Part shown: piece after piece, positions 9,080-15,992 of the stretch
How positions within the stretch are numbered: the stretch's first letter is position 1
Layout of the letters: each line of letters starts with the position of its first letter
Virus record (IMG/VR): IMGVR_UViG_3300046009_006583
Coordinates: 1 to 43,098 of that record
DNA from: a virus
Length of the DNA: 43,098 bases
Strand: one strand, 5' to 3'
Made by a program: the position numbers and the translations under genes
The notes under the pieces: model-generated
Seen by the model: the letters and a program-made list of their open reading frames with translations, nothing else
Told to the model about the DNA's origin: nothing
Database searches by the model: none

Positions 9080-9373
9080 CTACTTGCTCGTCCAGACGAT
9101 CAGGTCGAAGAGAGTCGAGCCCGCAGCCGAGAACGTGACGACGCCATTCGAGATGGACGAGATCGCGCAGTTCCCGGTCGGATAGGCGGGGACCCCTGAA
9201 CTCTGCGTCCCGGTGATCGCCGTCTCGATGATGCCGACGCGCGTACCGAAGCCGGTGTCGTGGGTATCGCCGTTGCCCGCGACGAGGGACCAGCGGTGCA
9301 TGGACGCATCGCTGAGCGGGTGGGTGAGGTTCCGCTCGGGACCCCCATAGGTAACAACGGTGGCAGCGGGCAT
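9080..9373 (-). CDS. Unassigned small protein at the head of the late operon, 97 aa
   Basis: This is the first gene of the leftward structural operon, with a strong Shine-Dalgarno (GGAGG, six bases from the ATG at 9373). The sequence is Gly/Thr/Ser/Ala-rich and beta-like, ending FDLIVWTSK, with no signal peptide or metal motif. Such composition is common in small virion or decoration proteins, but I recognise no family. The upstream gap holds a long palindrome (9392-9415), so expression is probably controlled there. Confidence 0.6.
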   Translation of the reverse strand: MPAATVVTYGGPERNLTHPLSDASMHRWSLVAGNGDTHDTGFGTRVGIIETAITGTQSSGVPAYPTGNCAISSISNGVVTFSAAGSTLFDLIVWTSK

Positions 9374-9391
9374 AAATGTCCTCCGGGGGGT

Positions 9392-9415
9392 GTCCTAACG
9401 AACGTTCGTTCGGAC
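9392..9415. promoter_or_regulatory. 24-bp palindrome, candidate operator of the late operon
   Basis: A perfect 14-bp palindrome, AACGAACGTTCGTT (9397-9410), is extended by GTCC and GGAC arms to 24 bp with one mismatched pair. It lies about 20 bp upstream of the first structural gene and about 100 bp upstream of the divergent cassette gene at 9512. It contains GAACGTTCGTTC, which matches 11 of 12 bases of the palindrome at 12161-12172. The symmetry fits a dimeric repressor or activator site; the protein that binds it is unknown. Confidence 0.55.
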
Positions 9416-9455
9416 GCTCTTTTGGGGGCACTCTACGTGGAGTCGCCAGAAGCGC

Positions 9456-9500
9456 AACACCTATTCCAAACCTTTGTCGCGTTTCGGGTAGCAAGGTGTT
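9456..9500. promoter_or_regulatory. Inverted repeat in the divergent intergenic region
   Basis: AACACCT (9456-9462) is repeated inverted as AGGTGTT (9494-9500), 31 bp apart. Together with the palindrome at 9392 it fills the 138-bp gap between the leftward late operon and the rightward cassette starting at 9512. The arms are about three helical turns apart, as for a looping or paired-site regulator. No confident -35/-10 pair was found in either direction. Confidence 0.35.
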
Positions 9501-9511
9501 AGATTGGGCGG

Positions 9512-10279
9512 ATGCTTATCGCGAAGAAGTCGAGCTTGACGCTCGAGGATAAGGCGCTGCGGCGGATGGCCCTGGACGACTGGTGCGCCCGGCACGGCGT
9601 CGAGACGCAGCCGCCGCCCCCGGAGCGAAGCCTCACGCCGGACGACATCGCCGAGATGCTGCTGTCACGTCGGCAATTCTACGGGCGCAAGAAGCTGGTG
9701 AAGGCGGACACGTTGGCGGCCCGTCTGGCCCGAAGCGTTTCGACGGGGATCGTCCTGTTCGTCGTCGCTCTTCCTGTAGCTGGAAAGGCCCAGTCCGTCC
9801 TTGAGGGGCACAACTCCCGCCGGCTCGACGCCCTGCTCGACGAGAACGACTGCCGGAACTCGCCCTGCGATCTGGCTCCTGGCACGACGATCGACGGGGC
9901 CGCGATTGGCGGGGGCGGCGTCTCGGACGGCGACAAAGGCGACATTACCGTTTCGGGGTCCGGTGCCACGTTCACCGTGGACAGCTCGGCGGTCGACTTT
10001 TCCGAGCTGGCCGGGACAGCCACGGACGCTCAGGTCAGCGACACCCTGACGGCTTCGACCTCAACGACGGCCTCTGCCAATGACAGCGATACGTCGATCG
10101 CAACGACGGCCTTTGTGCAGCAGGAGATCGACGACGGCGACCTGCTGACGGACAACTGCGTGCTCGAAAACGACTCTACCCCGATCCCGGACTCCTGTGT
10201 GGGCGACGGGTCGGATGGCGGCGGTGGGGGAGGTGTGGGCTATGCGGAAATCGCTGCTGCTGCTTTCGCTGGCTTCTAG
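9512..10279 (+). CDS. Fibre-like protein with an internal signal/membrane segment, 255 aa
   Basis: Residues 1-70 are polar and basic. Residues about 71-93 form a hydrophobic segment ending in a possible signal cleavage site (VVALPVAGKAQ). A start at the ATG at 9656 would make this a long N-terminal signal. The rest is phage-fibre-like: GDKGDITVSGSGATFTVD, then TASANDSDTSIATTAFVQQEID, common in tail fibres and virion appendages. Residues 101-129 (RLDALL, then C-x4-C, then GTTID) match residues about 54-78 of the protein at 31225-32088. It overlaps the next gene by 38 bases. The product may be exported; function unknown. Confidence 0.6.
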   Translation: MLIAKKSSLTLEDKALRRMALDDWCARHGVETQPPPPERSLTPDDIAEMLLSRRQFYGRKKLVKADTLAARLARSVSTGIVLFVVALPVAGKAQSVLEGHNSRRLDALLDENDCRNSPCDLAPGTTIDGAAIGGGGVSDGDKGDITVSGSGATFTVDSSAVDFSELAGTATDAQVSDTLTASTSTTASANDSDTSIATTAFVQQEIDDGDLLTDNCVLENDSTPIPDSCVGDGSDGGGGGGVGYAEIAAAAFAGF

Positions 10280-11516
10280 CCTCTGGGCTGATCCCGCCCT
10301 TTCGATCGAGCTCGAGGGCTCGACGGACGCGCTGGAGATCGTCACGACGACGACTGCCGCGGTGGATTACCAGATCAAATGGGCCAATCGGACCGCCACG
10401 GCGCTCACGACGCCCGGCACGTCGGTCGGTCAGATCTCGTCGGCCACGACGACGACGGCCGTTGCGGCACCGTCTGCGTCGAACTGGCGGCTGGTGACGC
10501 AGCTCTCCGCGCGGAACACGAGCACGACCACGGCCAACGTCGTCACGGTGCAGGTCGATCGCTCAGCGTCGAACCGGACCATCTACTCGGCCTCGCTCTC
10601 CCCGGGCGAGTCGATGGCCTACGACGGCTCGAAGTGGACGCTCTACACGGCCTCGGGCATCGCCCGGGTGCAGCCGCTCACGGACTCGGGCTACAACGGC
10701 AAGACGTACAGCTTCCAGAAGGTGGGAACGGCCAAGGACGCGGCTGGCTACTGGATCAACTACAGCAAGGACGCGGGCTTCCCTGGCGCTGCGGTGCCCG
10801 GCGCTCCGGGCGTGAATGGCTGGGACACGGACTGCTCGACGGCCACCAACGCGGCAGATCCGGCGGGTGCAGCGCAGGTCGGCGCTCACCTTCTCACCGA
10901 TCCGGCGTCGGGCAACCTCTACTTGACCGCAGTCACTATCGCGGGCTCGGTTGCTGAGCCGATCCAGCTCATCGACGTGCTCTGGTACAACAGCGGCCTC
11001 GCAGTCGCGGCGGGCGCGCAGGCGATTGCGATGGGCGGTGGCCTTGGCCCTGCTCGAGACATCAACGGAAGCACCGACGGCGAGGGCGTGCAGGCAGCGA
11101 TCCTTGCTCTCTCGGCTCTCGGCAACGCGGCTGCGGTCGCGACCACCACGATCACCTACCGGGACAGCGAGGGTAACAGCCCGAACACGGGGACCTTTTC
11201 GGCGCTTGCTGGCTGGCAGTCTCCGGCAACGCCGGTCATCGGGACGTGGATGCCGTTTCAGCTCGCGGCCGGCGACCGGGGCATCCGCGAGATCTCGTCG
11301 TTCAACTCGGGCACGACGTTTACGTCGGGTACTTTTGCGCTGGTCTTGTTCCGGCCCCTGGTCACGATCCCGAACACGGTCGCGAACATTGCGAGCCCCG
11401 TCACGATCCCGGCGCCTGGGATCAGGATCTACCCCAATAGCTGCATCATGGCGATCTCGGTTGGGTCGGCTTCGGCCAGCACGCTGGCTGGGACGTACAC
11501 GATCATGGAGAGGTAA
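10242..11516 (+). CDS. Secreted protein resembling a phage surface-decoration family, 424 aa
   Basis: I place the start at the ATG at 10242, which has GGGAGG upstream and opens a textbook Sec signal peptide (MRKSLLLLSLASSLWA, cleavage before DPA). The following part (VDYQIKWAN, SATTTTAVAAPSAS, ARNTSTTTANVVTV) resembles a family of beta-sandwich proteins found near phage appendage genes; a linker with GFPGAAVPGAPG and a C-terminal beta domain follow. Such phage proteins normally lack a signal peptide, so its presence here is odd. It is coupled to the upstream gene by a 38-base overlap. Export to the periplasm or surface is the inference. Confidence 0.65.
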   Translation: MRKSLLLLSLASSLWADPALSIELEGSTDALEIVTTTTAAVDYQIKWANRTATALTTPGTSVGQISSATTTTAVAAPSASNWRLVTQLSARNTSTTTANVVTVQVDRSASNRTIYSASLSPGESMAYDGSKWTLYTASGIARVQPLTDSGYNGKTYSFQKVGTAKDAAGYWINYSKDAGFPGAAVPGAPGVNGWDTDCSTATNAADPAGAAQVGAHLLTDPASGNLYLTAVTIAGSVAEPIQLIDVLWYNSGLAVAAGAQAIAMGGGLGPARDINGSTDGEGVQAAILALSALGNAAAVATTTITYRDSEGNSPNTGTFSALAGWQSPATPVIGTWMPFQLAAGDRGIREISSFNSGTTFTSGTFALVLFRPLVTIPNTVANIASPVTIPAPGIRIYPNSCIMAISVGSASASTLAGTYTIMER

Positions 11517-11853
11517 CGACTGAACTCTGCAAGGCGGGGGATCAGGACCCCGTGGTGAGGCTAGAAGACCCACCCACCGGAGAAGACCCGAAAGGGGCAG
11601 GCATTGCGTCGTCGCAGGGATAGGCCCATGGCGCACAGTACCCGGTGAACCGATCCGCGAGCTCGCGCACCTGGCGACTCTGGCAACCGAGCGAAGCGGA
11701 AACAGACTTCAGACCGCAAAGACCTGACCCGATTCAACATTTCCCGGTCGGCGGGAATGGGTTTCCATGTCCTGAATCCAGTTCACCGCGCCGCCCTTGA
11801 GGCGCCGCTCCCGCCCCGCTAGCGTCGAGGCACCCAATCGTCGAGGTGCCACC
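11517..11853. other. 337-base intergenic region before the cysteine-knot-like gene
   Basis: I see no credible gene here: the minus-strand frames lack ribosome sites and family features. Small hairpins occur, for example GGGG/CCCC near 11538-11552 and TTCCC/GGGAA near 11746-11762. A short imperfect direct repeat (CGTCGAGGCACC, then CGTCGAGGTGCC) lies just upstream of the next start codon. The stretch probably holds the promoter and leader of the gene at 11854, but I cannot define a promoter. Confidence 0.4.
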
Positions 11854-12033
11854 ATGCGAATCCTCCTGCTTGCCGCCGCTCTGCTCGTCACCAGCTGGCT
11901 CGCCTCCCCCGAGCCCTCCTGCGCGCAAGGCAACTGCCTCGAAGGCTTCTCCTGCTTCAACGACTTCGCCTGCGGCCAAGGATGCCAGTGCATCAAGATC
12001 AACGGGCCGGGGCAGAATGGGGTCTGCGGGTAG
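11854..12033 (+). CDS. Secreted cysteine-knot (knottin)-like peptide, 59 aa
   Basis: The ATG at 11854 has AGGTG upstream. Residues 1-24 are a classic Sec signal peptide (MRILLLAAALLVTSW, cleavage after SCA). The 35-residue mature part has six Cys (28, 34, 40, 44, 46, 58) with spacing C-x5-C-x5-C-x3-C-x1-C-x11-C, inside the general inhibitor-cystine-knot consensus. The middle, C-x5-C-x3-C-x-C followed by a final NGVCG, resembles squash trypsin inhibitors, although the inhibitory loop residues are different. The peptide would be exported and oxidised. Possible roles are protease inhibition, toxicity to competitors or surface modification; none is shown. The gene stands alone, like a lysogenic-conversion gene. 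Confidence 0.68.
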   Translation: MRILLLAAALLVTSWLASPEPSCAQGNCLEGFSCFNDFACGQGCQCIKINGPGQNGVCG

Positions 12034-12430
12034 CCGCAAGATGACCCTGCGATCCCCCGCGGGCTGAGTTTTGGGGGGTTGGATATATGGGGGGACAGTG
12101 ACCGTAGTCGCGACCCCCACCCCCCGGAAGCCGGGGCCTCGACCCCACGGCCAGCCCGGTGAACGATCGTTCAGTCGCGGCCAATCCACCCCAGAACGGG
12201 GTTCACACCACCGATAAGCTGCATTATGTAAACTGCGCCCCCCGAGGCGAGCGGGTATACGCTCCCTCGCGCACTATGCGGGGTGATAACGGGTCATCGA
12301 CCCTGATTATCGGGTGGTGTCAATAGCGAATGGGGGCGCCAGGGGAGCTCGAGCGGGCCGCAATGGTACGCATGAGGCGGCGGACGGGCCGATTCTCAGT
12401 CGCCCTGCCCTCCTCCAATCCCCACCCAAT
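12034..12430. other. 397-base non-coding region between convergent genes
   Basis: No supported gene lies here. It contains a GGGGGG-TTGGATATAT-GGGGGG block (about 12074-12094), a perfect 14-bp palindrome (12160-12173), and two hairpins: GAGCG/CGCTC near 12249-12264, and GATAA-C-GGGT/ACCC-TGA-TTATC at 12285-12311 with a five-base loop. It separates the rightward secreted cassette from the last gene of the leftward early block, so the hairpins may act as a bidirectional terminator. A packaging (pac) or replication site is also possible. Confidence 0.4.
12160..12173. promoter_or_regulatory. Perfect 14-bp palindrome, candidate operator
   Basis: TGAACGATCGTTCA is fully palindromic. Its core GAACGATCGTTC shares 11 of 12 bases with the palindrome at 9400-9411. 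The two sites bracket the rightward cassette 9512-12033, one upstream and one downstream, which suggests a common regulator or a boundary function. Confidence 0.45.
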
Positions 12431-12961
12431 CTAGTCGGGTTCGCTTGCCGTACTGGAAGCAGTGACATCGATGGCCCGGGAAGCCCGATCGATTGGTGTC
12501 GCCGTGATGGTGTGGCCTTGGAGCATCTTGCCGATAGCAGACAGCCCCTCATCGGCTGCGCGTTGAAGGTCGCCCTGCTTCCAGCCTCGCTTCATTGCGA
12601 TCTTGTCCGTTGCCACGCCGTACGCTTTGACCAAATCTCCATTGGCCCATGCTTCGGGGTTATCGACCATGCGCTCGGTCATGATGCCTGCGGCGACCTG
12701 GGCGACATCAAACGACGCGGCCACGAGCGCAGCATCGTTGATCTCGACGCCCTTGCCGTCTGTGGCAGGGACAAGGCCCCTAGAGGCGCGCCAGAGTGTA
12801 GAGAGAGGCACGTCAGCCTCTGCCGCAGCCTTGGTGAACGTGTAGCCCTGGTCCCGAACGAGTGACAATCCCGCCGCAATTTTGAGTTGCCGCGTGGATA
12901 GCTGATTCTGCGGCAAGTCTGCGATAACGCTACGGATTATCTCGGTCGGTTTGTCTGCCAT
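12431..12961 (-). CDS. Helix-turn-helix DNA-binding protein, candidate small terminase subunit, 176 aa
   Basis: I chose the ATG at 12961 (MADKPTEI); an ATG 15 bases upstream is possible. Residues about 25-60 form a helix-turn-helix (YTFTKAAAEADVPLSTLWRASRG). The C-terminal half has NGDLVKAYGVATDKIAMKRGW, a pattern seen in small terminase subunits, where a regulatory segment with 'DK' follows the DNA-binding domain. The extreme C-terminus is Ser/Thr-rich. It is the last gene of the leftward early block and, apart from the inserted rightward cassette, the next leftward gene group starts with the large terminase. A transcription regulator is the alternative. Confidence 0.55.
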   Translation of the reverse strand: MADKPTEIIRSVIADLPQNQLSTRQLKIAAGLSLVRDQGYTFTKAAAEADVPLSTLWRASRGLVPATDGKGVEINDAALVAASFDVAQVAAGIMTERMVDNPEAWANGDLVKAYGVATDKIAMKRGWKQGDLQRAADEGLSAIGKMLQGHTITATPIDRASRAIDVTASSTASEPD

Positions 12962-13111
12962 GCTTTCTGTCCCCAATCGCCCCAGGTTTCGCGATCAACG
13001 CTGGATGGTGCATGGGGCGCTCTGTAGGCCCTTCGGAGCGGCCTTGGCTGCATCCGAAGACGCTACAGGCTCTCGCCCGTTTTGTCGCGTTCTGGGCGAT
13101 CGTAGAGCGCC

Positions 13112-13273
13112 CTATCCCACCATCCCGAGCTGTGCGGCGGCCAGCCTTGTGAGTACGCGGTGCGCCTCGTCGAGGTCGCGTCGCAATCGCTCGATCTCGT
13201 GGGCCTGCATGGCGGCGAGGGTCTTCAGGGCCTCGAGCTCGTCGGGCGTGGCCGGCTTGGATTCGTCGCTCAT
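13112..13273 (-). CDS. Small coiled-coil protein, 53 aa
   Basis: The ATG at 13273 overlaps the previous stop (ATGA). The sequence is a single amphipathic helix (DELEALKTLAAMQAHEIERL and following), with no Cys and no membrane segment. Tight coupling to the nuclease gene upstream suggests co-expression. Function unknown. About 150 bases without a gene follow before 12961. Confidence 0.55.
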   Translation of the reverse strand: MSDESKPATPDELEALKTLAAMQAHEIERLRRDLDEAHRVLTRLAAAQLGMVG

Positions 13274-13605
13274 TCGACCGGCCTCCCATCCAGCCACGGA
13301 CTCGTCATGACCCTCGGCCCCACCTCAACGCCCCTCGTCTCGCAGCCGATGACGGCCAGCGCCTCGGAGGCGGAGCGCACGACGCAGGCGATGTCGCCCG
13401 GCCATTCGCGGATGAAATCCTCCTGGCCCTGACTGATGCGGCCCTTGACCTGCTTGACCTCGAGGATGTAGGTCCGCCGGTTGAAGCCGACGAGGAGATC
13501 GAGCGGCTTGCGGATGATCTCGACCTTGGCGCCGACCTTGCGGAGCGCGTCCACGATCGCTTTTTGGTTCAGGTCGACTGCGGCGTCGAATCGGTTGATG
13601 CTCAC
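13270..13605 (-). CDS. VRR-NUC / PD-(D/E)XK-type nuclease, 111 aa
   Basis: The GTG at 13605 overlaps the previous stop (GTGA). The family pattern is clear: D-x-N-Q-x-x-I-V near the N-terminus (DLNQKAIVDALRKVGAKV), then P-x-DLLVG, then ILEVKQVKG, then a conserved Gln (SQGQEDFIREW). The Asp of DLLVG and the Glu-x-Lys of LEVK are the metal-binding and catalytic residues. Such small phage nucleases are thought to act on branched or recombination intermediates, and the site in a replication cluster fits that. The length matches stand-alone members. Confidence 0.75.
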   Translation of the reverse strand: MSINRFDAAVDLNQKAIVDALRKVGAKVEIIRKPLDLLVGFNRRTYILEVKQVKGRISQGQEDFIREWPGDIACVVRSASEALAVIGCETRGVEVGPRVMTSPWLDGRPVE

Positions 13606-14003
13606 GATTCGAGGGCCTTGCGGAGTAGTCTCATCTCGAAAAGCGGCGAAAATCCCTCGTCTTGCGCCTTGATGGCCAGTTTCGCCGCCGCCTCGATCCG
13701 CTTCCAGCGTTCGATCTGCTCGGATGTCGGATGGTCCGGCCATAGCTTCCGCTCCACGCTCGCCAGCCTATGCGCCAATCCGGGGTCAGGCACCGTCGGC
13801 GGCCCCATCGTCCGGAGCGAGTCCAGCCTGCTCCGCAGCGTGTCGAGGCCATCGTCAACGCCTTGGGCGAGTTGATACGTTGCGTCGACCTTGGACTCCA
13901 GATGCCGAAAAGCCTGCCCGGATGGTGTGTCTTGCAGCTTCCGCATCAGGGCATCAACCCGCTCCCCGATCGAGCTGCGCTCCCAGATTTGATCGTCGGT
14001 CAT
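13602..14003 (-). CDS. Unassigned helical protein, 133 aa
   Basis: The ATG at 14003 overlaps the preceding stop (TGATG); a GTG one codon earlier is possible. The protein is mostly alpha-helical and charged (ERVDALMRKLQDTPSGQ, LRSRLDSLRTM), with a Pro-rich break (GPPTVPDPG) and a basic C-terminus. It may oligomerise through coiled coils. It lies between two small replication-region genes. I recognise no family. Confidence 0.55.
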   Translation of the reverse strand: MTDDQIWERSSIGERVDALMRKLQDTPSGQAFRHLESKVDATYQLAQGVDDGLDTLRSRLDSLRTMGPPTVPDPGLAHRLASVERKLWPDHPTSEQIERWKRIEAAAKLAIKAQDEGFSPLFEMRLLRKALES

Positions 14004-14185
14004 CACACCCCCTCCCGCTGCTTGAGCGCCCAGGCCCGCAGGTACGCGGCGAAGGACTCGGCGTCGTCGGCGTTGAGCAGCACGTACTCCTCGCCAATCC
14101 CAATCGACAGGAATTCGCCGTCGACTCCGCTCGATTCCACTTCGATCTCATCCCCATCACGATCCGTCCAAATCGCACGCATCAT
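14003..14185 (-). CDS. Small acidic protein, 60 aa
   Basis: The ATG at 14185 has GGAGGGG upstream. The product has three predicted beta strands (RAIWTDRDGDEIEVES, EFLSIGIGEEYVLL) followed by a helix (DDAESFAAYLRAWALKQ). The 58-residue protein at 21022-21198 has the same strand-strand-strand-helix layout with a similar end (VPQLVAFLLAMKG), so the two may be paralogues. Function unknown. Confidence 0.55.
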   Translation of the reverse strand: MMRAIWTDRDGDEIEVESSGVDGEFLSIGIGEEYVLLNADDAESFAAYLRAWALKQREGV

Positions 14186-14246
14186 CGGTTCCCCTCCTCG
14201 GCGCACAGCGCCACCACGAGACACAAGAACACGCACGCGAAAAGCG

Positions 14247-14462
14247 TCACTCGGTGCCCTTCCACGCCTGTCCCGACTTGATGCGGCTCACGACGCCATC
14301 CGAGACGCCGTAGGACCGCGCGATTTCGGTCTGCTTGCGAAGCCCCGCAGCGAGTGCGGTGCGGATCTCGCGCACCTGGTCGTCGGTCAGCTTGCGATTG
14401 CGCGCCGCGAGCTTTGCGGCGGACTCTTGGCGGGCGGGGGTGTAGATAAAATCGGTGGTCAT
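14247..14462 (-). CDS. Helix-turn-helix protein, 71 aa
   Basis: The ATG at 14462 overlaps the previous stop (ATGA). The core LTDDQVREIRTALAAGLRKQ, then TEIARSYGVSDGVVSRIKSG, is a resolvase-type helix-turn-helix of the kind found alone or attached to homing endonucleases in phages, where Val-Ser-x-x-x-Val-Ser-x-Ile marks the recognition helix. It ends AWKGTE. It may be a small DNA-binding regulator of the replication cluster. No nuclease domain is attached. Confidence 0.65.
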   Translation of the reverse strand: MTTDFIYTPARQESAAKLAARNRKLTDDQVREIRTALAAGLRKQTEIARSYGVSDGVVSRIKSGQAWKGTE

Positions 14463-14818
14463 CGGGTCCCTCGTTGCTTGTTGAGTGCCATGTCAATCAG
14501 CCGGCCCACTTCGTCCGGCGATTCTTCCGTGGTCAGCTTCGCGACCTCTGCTGCGAGCTCCGCATCCGCCCGCTCTCGCCGCTCGCGCGTCACGATCTCC
14601 CGGTGGATCCGCTCCGCTTGCCGGATGATCTCGCCAGGGCTCGGCGGGTATCCCGTGCTCGACGCGACGACCGCCTGATCGCACGCGACGCGGATGTATT
14701 TGATCGGGACGTTCACGAGGAGCCGCGTGTAGTACGCGATCCGCTCGGGCGTTGGCTCGTGACCGAGGCCGAGAAACATCTCGGTCAGGGCCGTGATTCG
14801 GATCTGCTCGTCGTTCAC
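14459..14818 (-). CDS. Candidate helicase-loader-type replication protein, 119 aa
   Basis: The GTG at 14818 overlaps the stop of the initiator-like gene (GTGA). Pattern: an N-terminal helix (IRITALTEMFLGLG), PTPERIAYYTRLLVNVPI, an Ala-rich helix, then a Y-P-P-S-P-G-E-I-I turn (GYPPSPGEIIRQAERI) and a charged C-terminus. Small phage loaders of the SPP1 G39P type share this shape: helices followed by a 'FPPTxxEI' turn. Position right after an initiator-like gene mirrors the O/P order of lambdoid phages. The assignment is inferred, not motif-proven. Confidence 0.5.
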   Translation of the reverse strand: MNDEQIRITALTEMFLGLGHEPTPERIAYYTRLLVNVPIKYIRVACDQAVVASSTGYPPSPGEIIRQAERIHREIVTRERRERADAELAAEVAKLTTEESPDEVGRLIDMALNKQRGTR

Positions 14819-15915
14819 GACGCGACACCTCCCCCGATGAGTTCGAGCTTGCGCTGCTGGATCATTTCGTACGCCTTGGCCCCCGCTTCCTTGGTTCGGC
14901 GGGCTCGGGCTTGAGCGGGGGACTCGGCGGTGATGGCCTTGGAGTCTCGAGCCGCGAAGCGCGCGGAGCGTCTGAGCCAAGTGCGGAACGTGGCGGGCCA
15001 GTCTGCCCGGATCTCCCCGAGGCTTCGGAAGTGGTCCCGGCAGGCGTCCCACTCGGCCCGGAGTCCCGAGAGGTCCATGCCCTGATCTGCGGCCCATGAC
15101 CGGATCGCGTCACGCTGGTCCGGGTCGAGTTCGTCCGGGCAGACCGACCTCACCCGCTTGGAGCGAGCCTTGGGCGGGTCGGGGAGCGGCGCAGCCGCGG
15201 GCGCCGGAGGCGCCTCCTCCACTCCTTCTTGCGTCTTGCGTCTTGCGTCTTGCGGGGGCGTCTTGCGGAGGGGGCGACTCTCGGGCATCCCGATCTTCGC
15301 AAGCCCCTGAAAGTCCGACCATTTCTCCCAGCGAATGGCGACAATGAGTCGACCGGCGCGCGACTGCGGCGCGCGTGGCGGTTGACCGCCGGCTGCGTCG
15401 GACGCGCGCTTGAGCAGCGCCGCGGTTGCCTGAAACCACTCGCCTTCGACTCGATCAGCGCCGAACTCGGCGTGGAGTTGCCGCTCAAGGCTCGCGTGCG
15501 CCAGGGTCGGAATCCATCCGATGAGCTGCACATCTGCGCGCTCGCGCTTCAACGCATCGAAACGCTGCCAAAGACTCGAGGTCTTTCCGATCTTCACGAG
15601 CCTGGTAGACGGCGAGTGCAGAAAGTAAACGCCCGGAGCGCCAGTCCCAACAAGATCGACGGAGATTGACAGCTTCTGCTGAAGACGAGCCAGGATGCCC
15701 ATTGCCGCGTCCGGCCTGCGAACGTCGGCCAGCGACATCAACGCAGACTCGCTGAGCGTGATGCGGCAAGCGTCCTCCGCGCTAAGTCCGTTTCTCGCCC
15801 ACTGGGTATTGAGTGCGGCCATCAGCCGAATCAGAAACGCGAGCTCGTCGTTCCTGAAGTCTTCATCTGCAATCGAATCCGCCACCCGGAACCAGTGTTT
15901 TCGCGGCGTCGCCAC
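14815..15915 (-). CDS. Replication-initiator-like protein with an inserted GIY-YIG-like (T5orf172/MUG113) domain
   Basis: 366 residues from the GTG at 15915 (GGGAGGGAAG upstream). Residues 1-90 look like the helical N-terminus of phage replisome organisers. Residues about 94-165 form a GIY-YIG-like domain: GVYFLHS, then RLVKIGKTSSLWQRFDALKR, then SLERQLHAEFG, then the acid in EGEWF. The initiator-like pattern resumes at VAIRWEKWSDFQGL (193-206). A polar linker with a 7-base tandem repeat follows, then a C-terminal DNA-binding-like domain ending DWPATFRTWLRRS. The initiator assignment rests on pattern and context. The nuclease activity of the inserted domain is unknown. Confidence 0.62.
   Translation of the reverse strand: MATPRKHWFRVADSIADEDFRNDELAFLIRLMAALNTQWARNGLSAEDACRITLSESALMSLADVRRPDAAMGILARLQQKLSISVDLVGTGAPGVYFLHSPSTRLVKIGKTSSLWQRFDALKRERADVQLIGWIPTLAHASLERQLHAEFGADRVEGEWFQATAALLKRASDAAGGQPPRAPQSRAGRLIVAIRWEKWSDFQGLAKIGMPESRPLRKTPPQDARRKTQEGVEEAPPAPAAAPLPDPPKARSKRVRSVCPDELDPDQRDAIRSWAADQGMDLSGLRAEWDACRDHFRSLGEIRADWPATFRTWLRRSARFAARDSKAITAESPAQARARRTKEAGAKAYEMIQQRKLELIGGGVAS
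15227..15267 (-). repeat. Heptanucleotide tandem repeat inside the initiator-like gene
   Basis: TCTTGCG occurs four times in tandem (15227-15254) and once more at 15261-15267. Read on the coding strand it is CGCAAGA and encodes the linker KTPPQDARRKTQ (about residues 218-229). A 7-base unit is not a multiple of three, so loss or gain of one unit would shift the frame. Slippage could switch the C-terminal domain on or off, though three-unit changes would keep the frame. Confidence 0.8.
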
Positions 15916-15992
15916 CGACTTCCCTCCCCCACTTCACCCGGATTCCGGTATTTCCCCGGCCCGTCCCTGATGCCACTCTCGTGCAGCGACGC

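Noticed and set aside
5776-9138. A 1120-codon open frame on the plus strand opposite portal and terminase
   Set aside because: It is antisense to two well-supported genes. Its translation is rich in Arg, Asp, Val and His without any domain, as expected when GC-rich genes keep the opposite strand free of stops.
11709-12189. Minus-strand frames opposite the knottin-like gene
   Set aside because: No ribosome site or recognisable sequence; the plus-strand gene has a strong signal peptide and Cys pattern.
9512-12430. A diversity-generating retroelement near the fibre-like cassette
   Set aside because: No reverse transcriptase gene or template/variable repeat pair was seen anywhere in the window.
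12307-12552. An 81-codon minus-strand frame overlapping the end of the small-terminase candidate
   Set aside because: It overlaps a better-supported gene, has no ribosome site, and its translation is Arg/Pro/Ser-rich without a motif.
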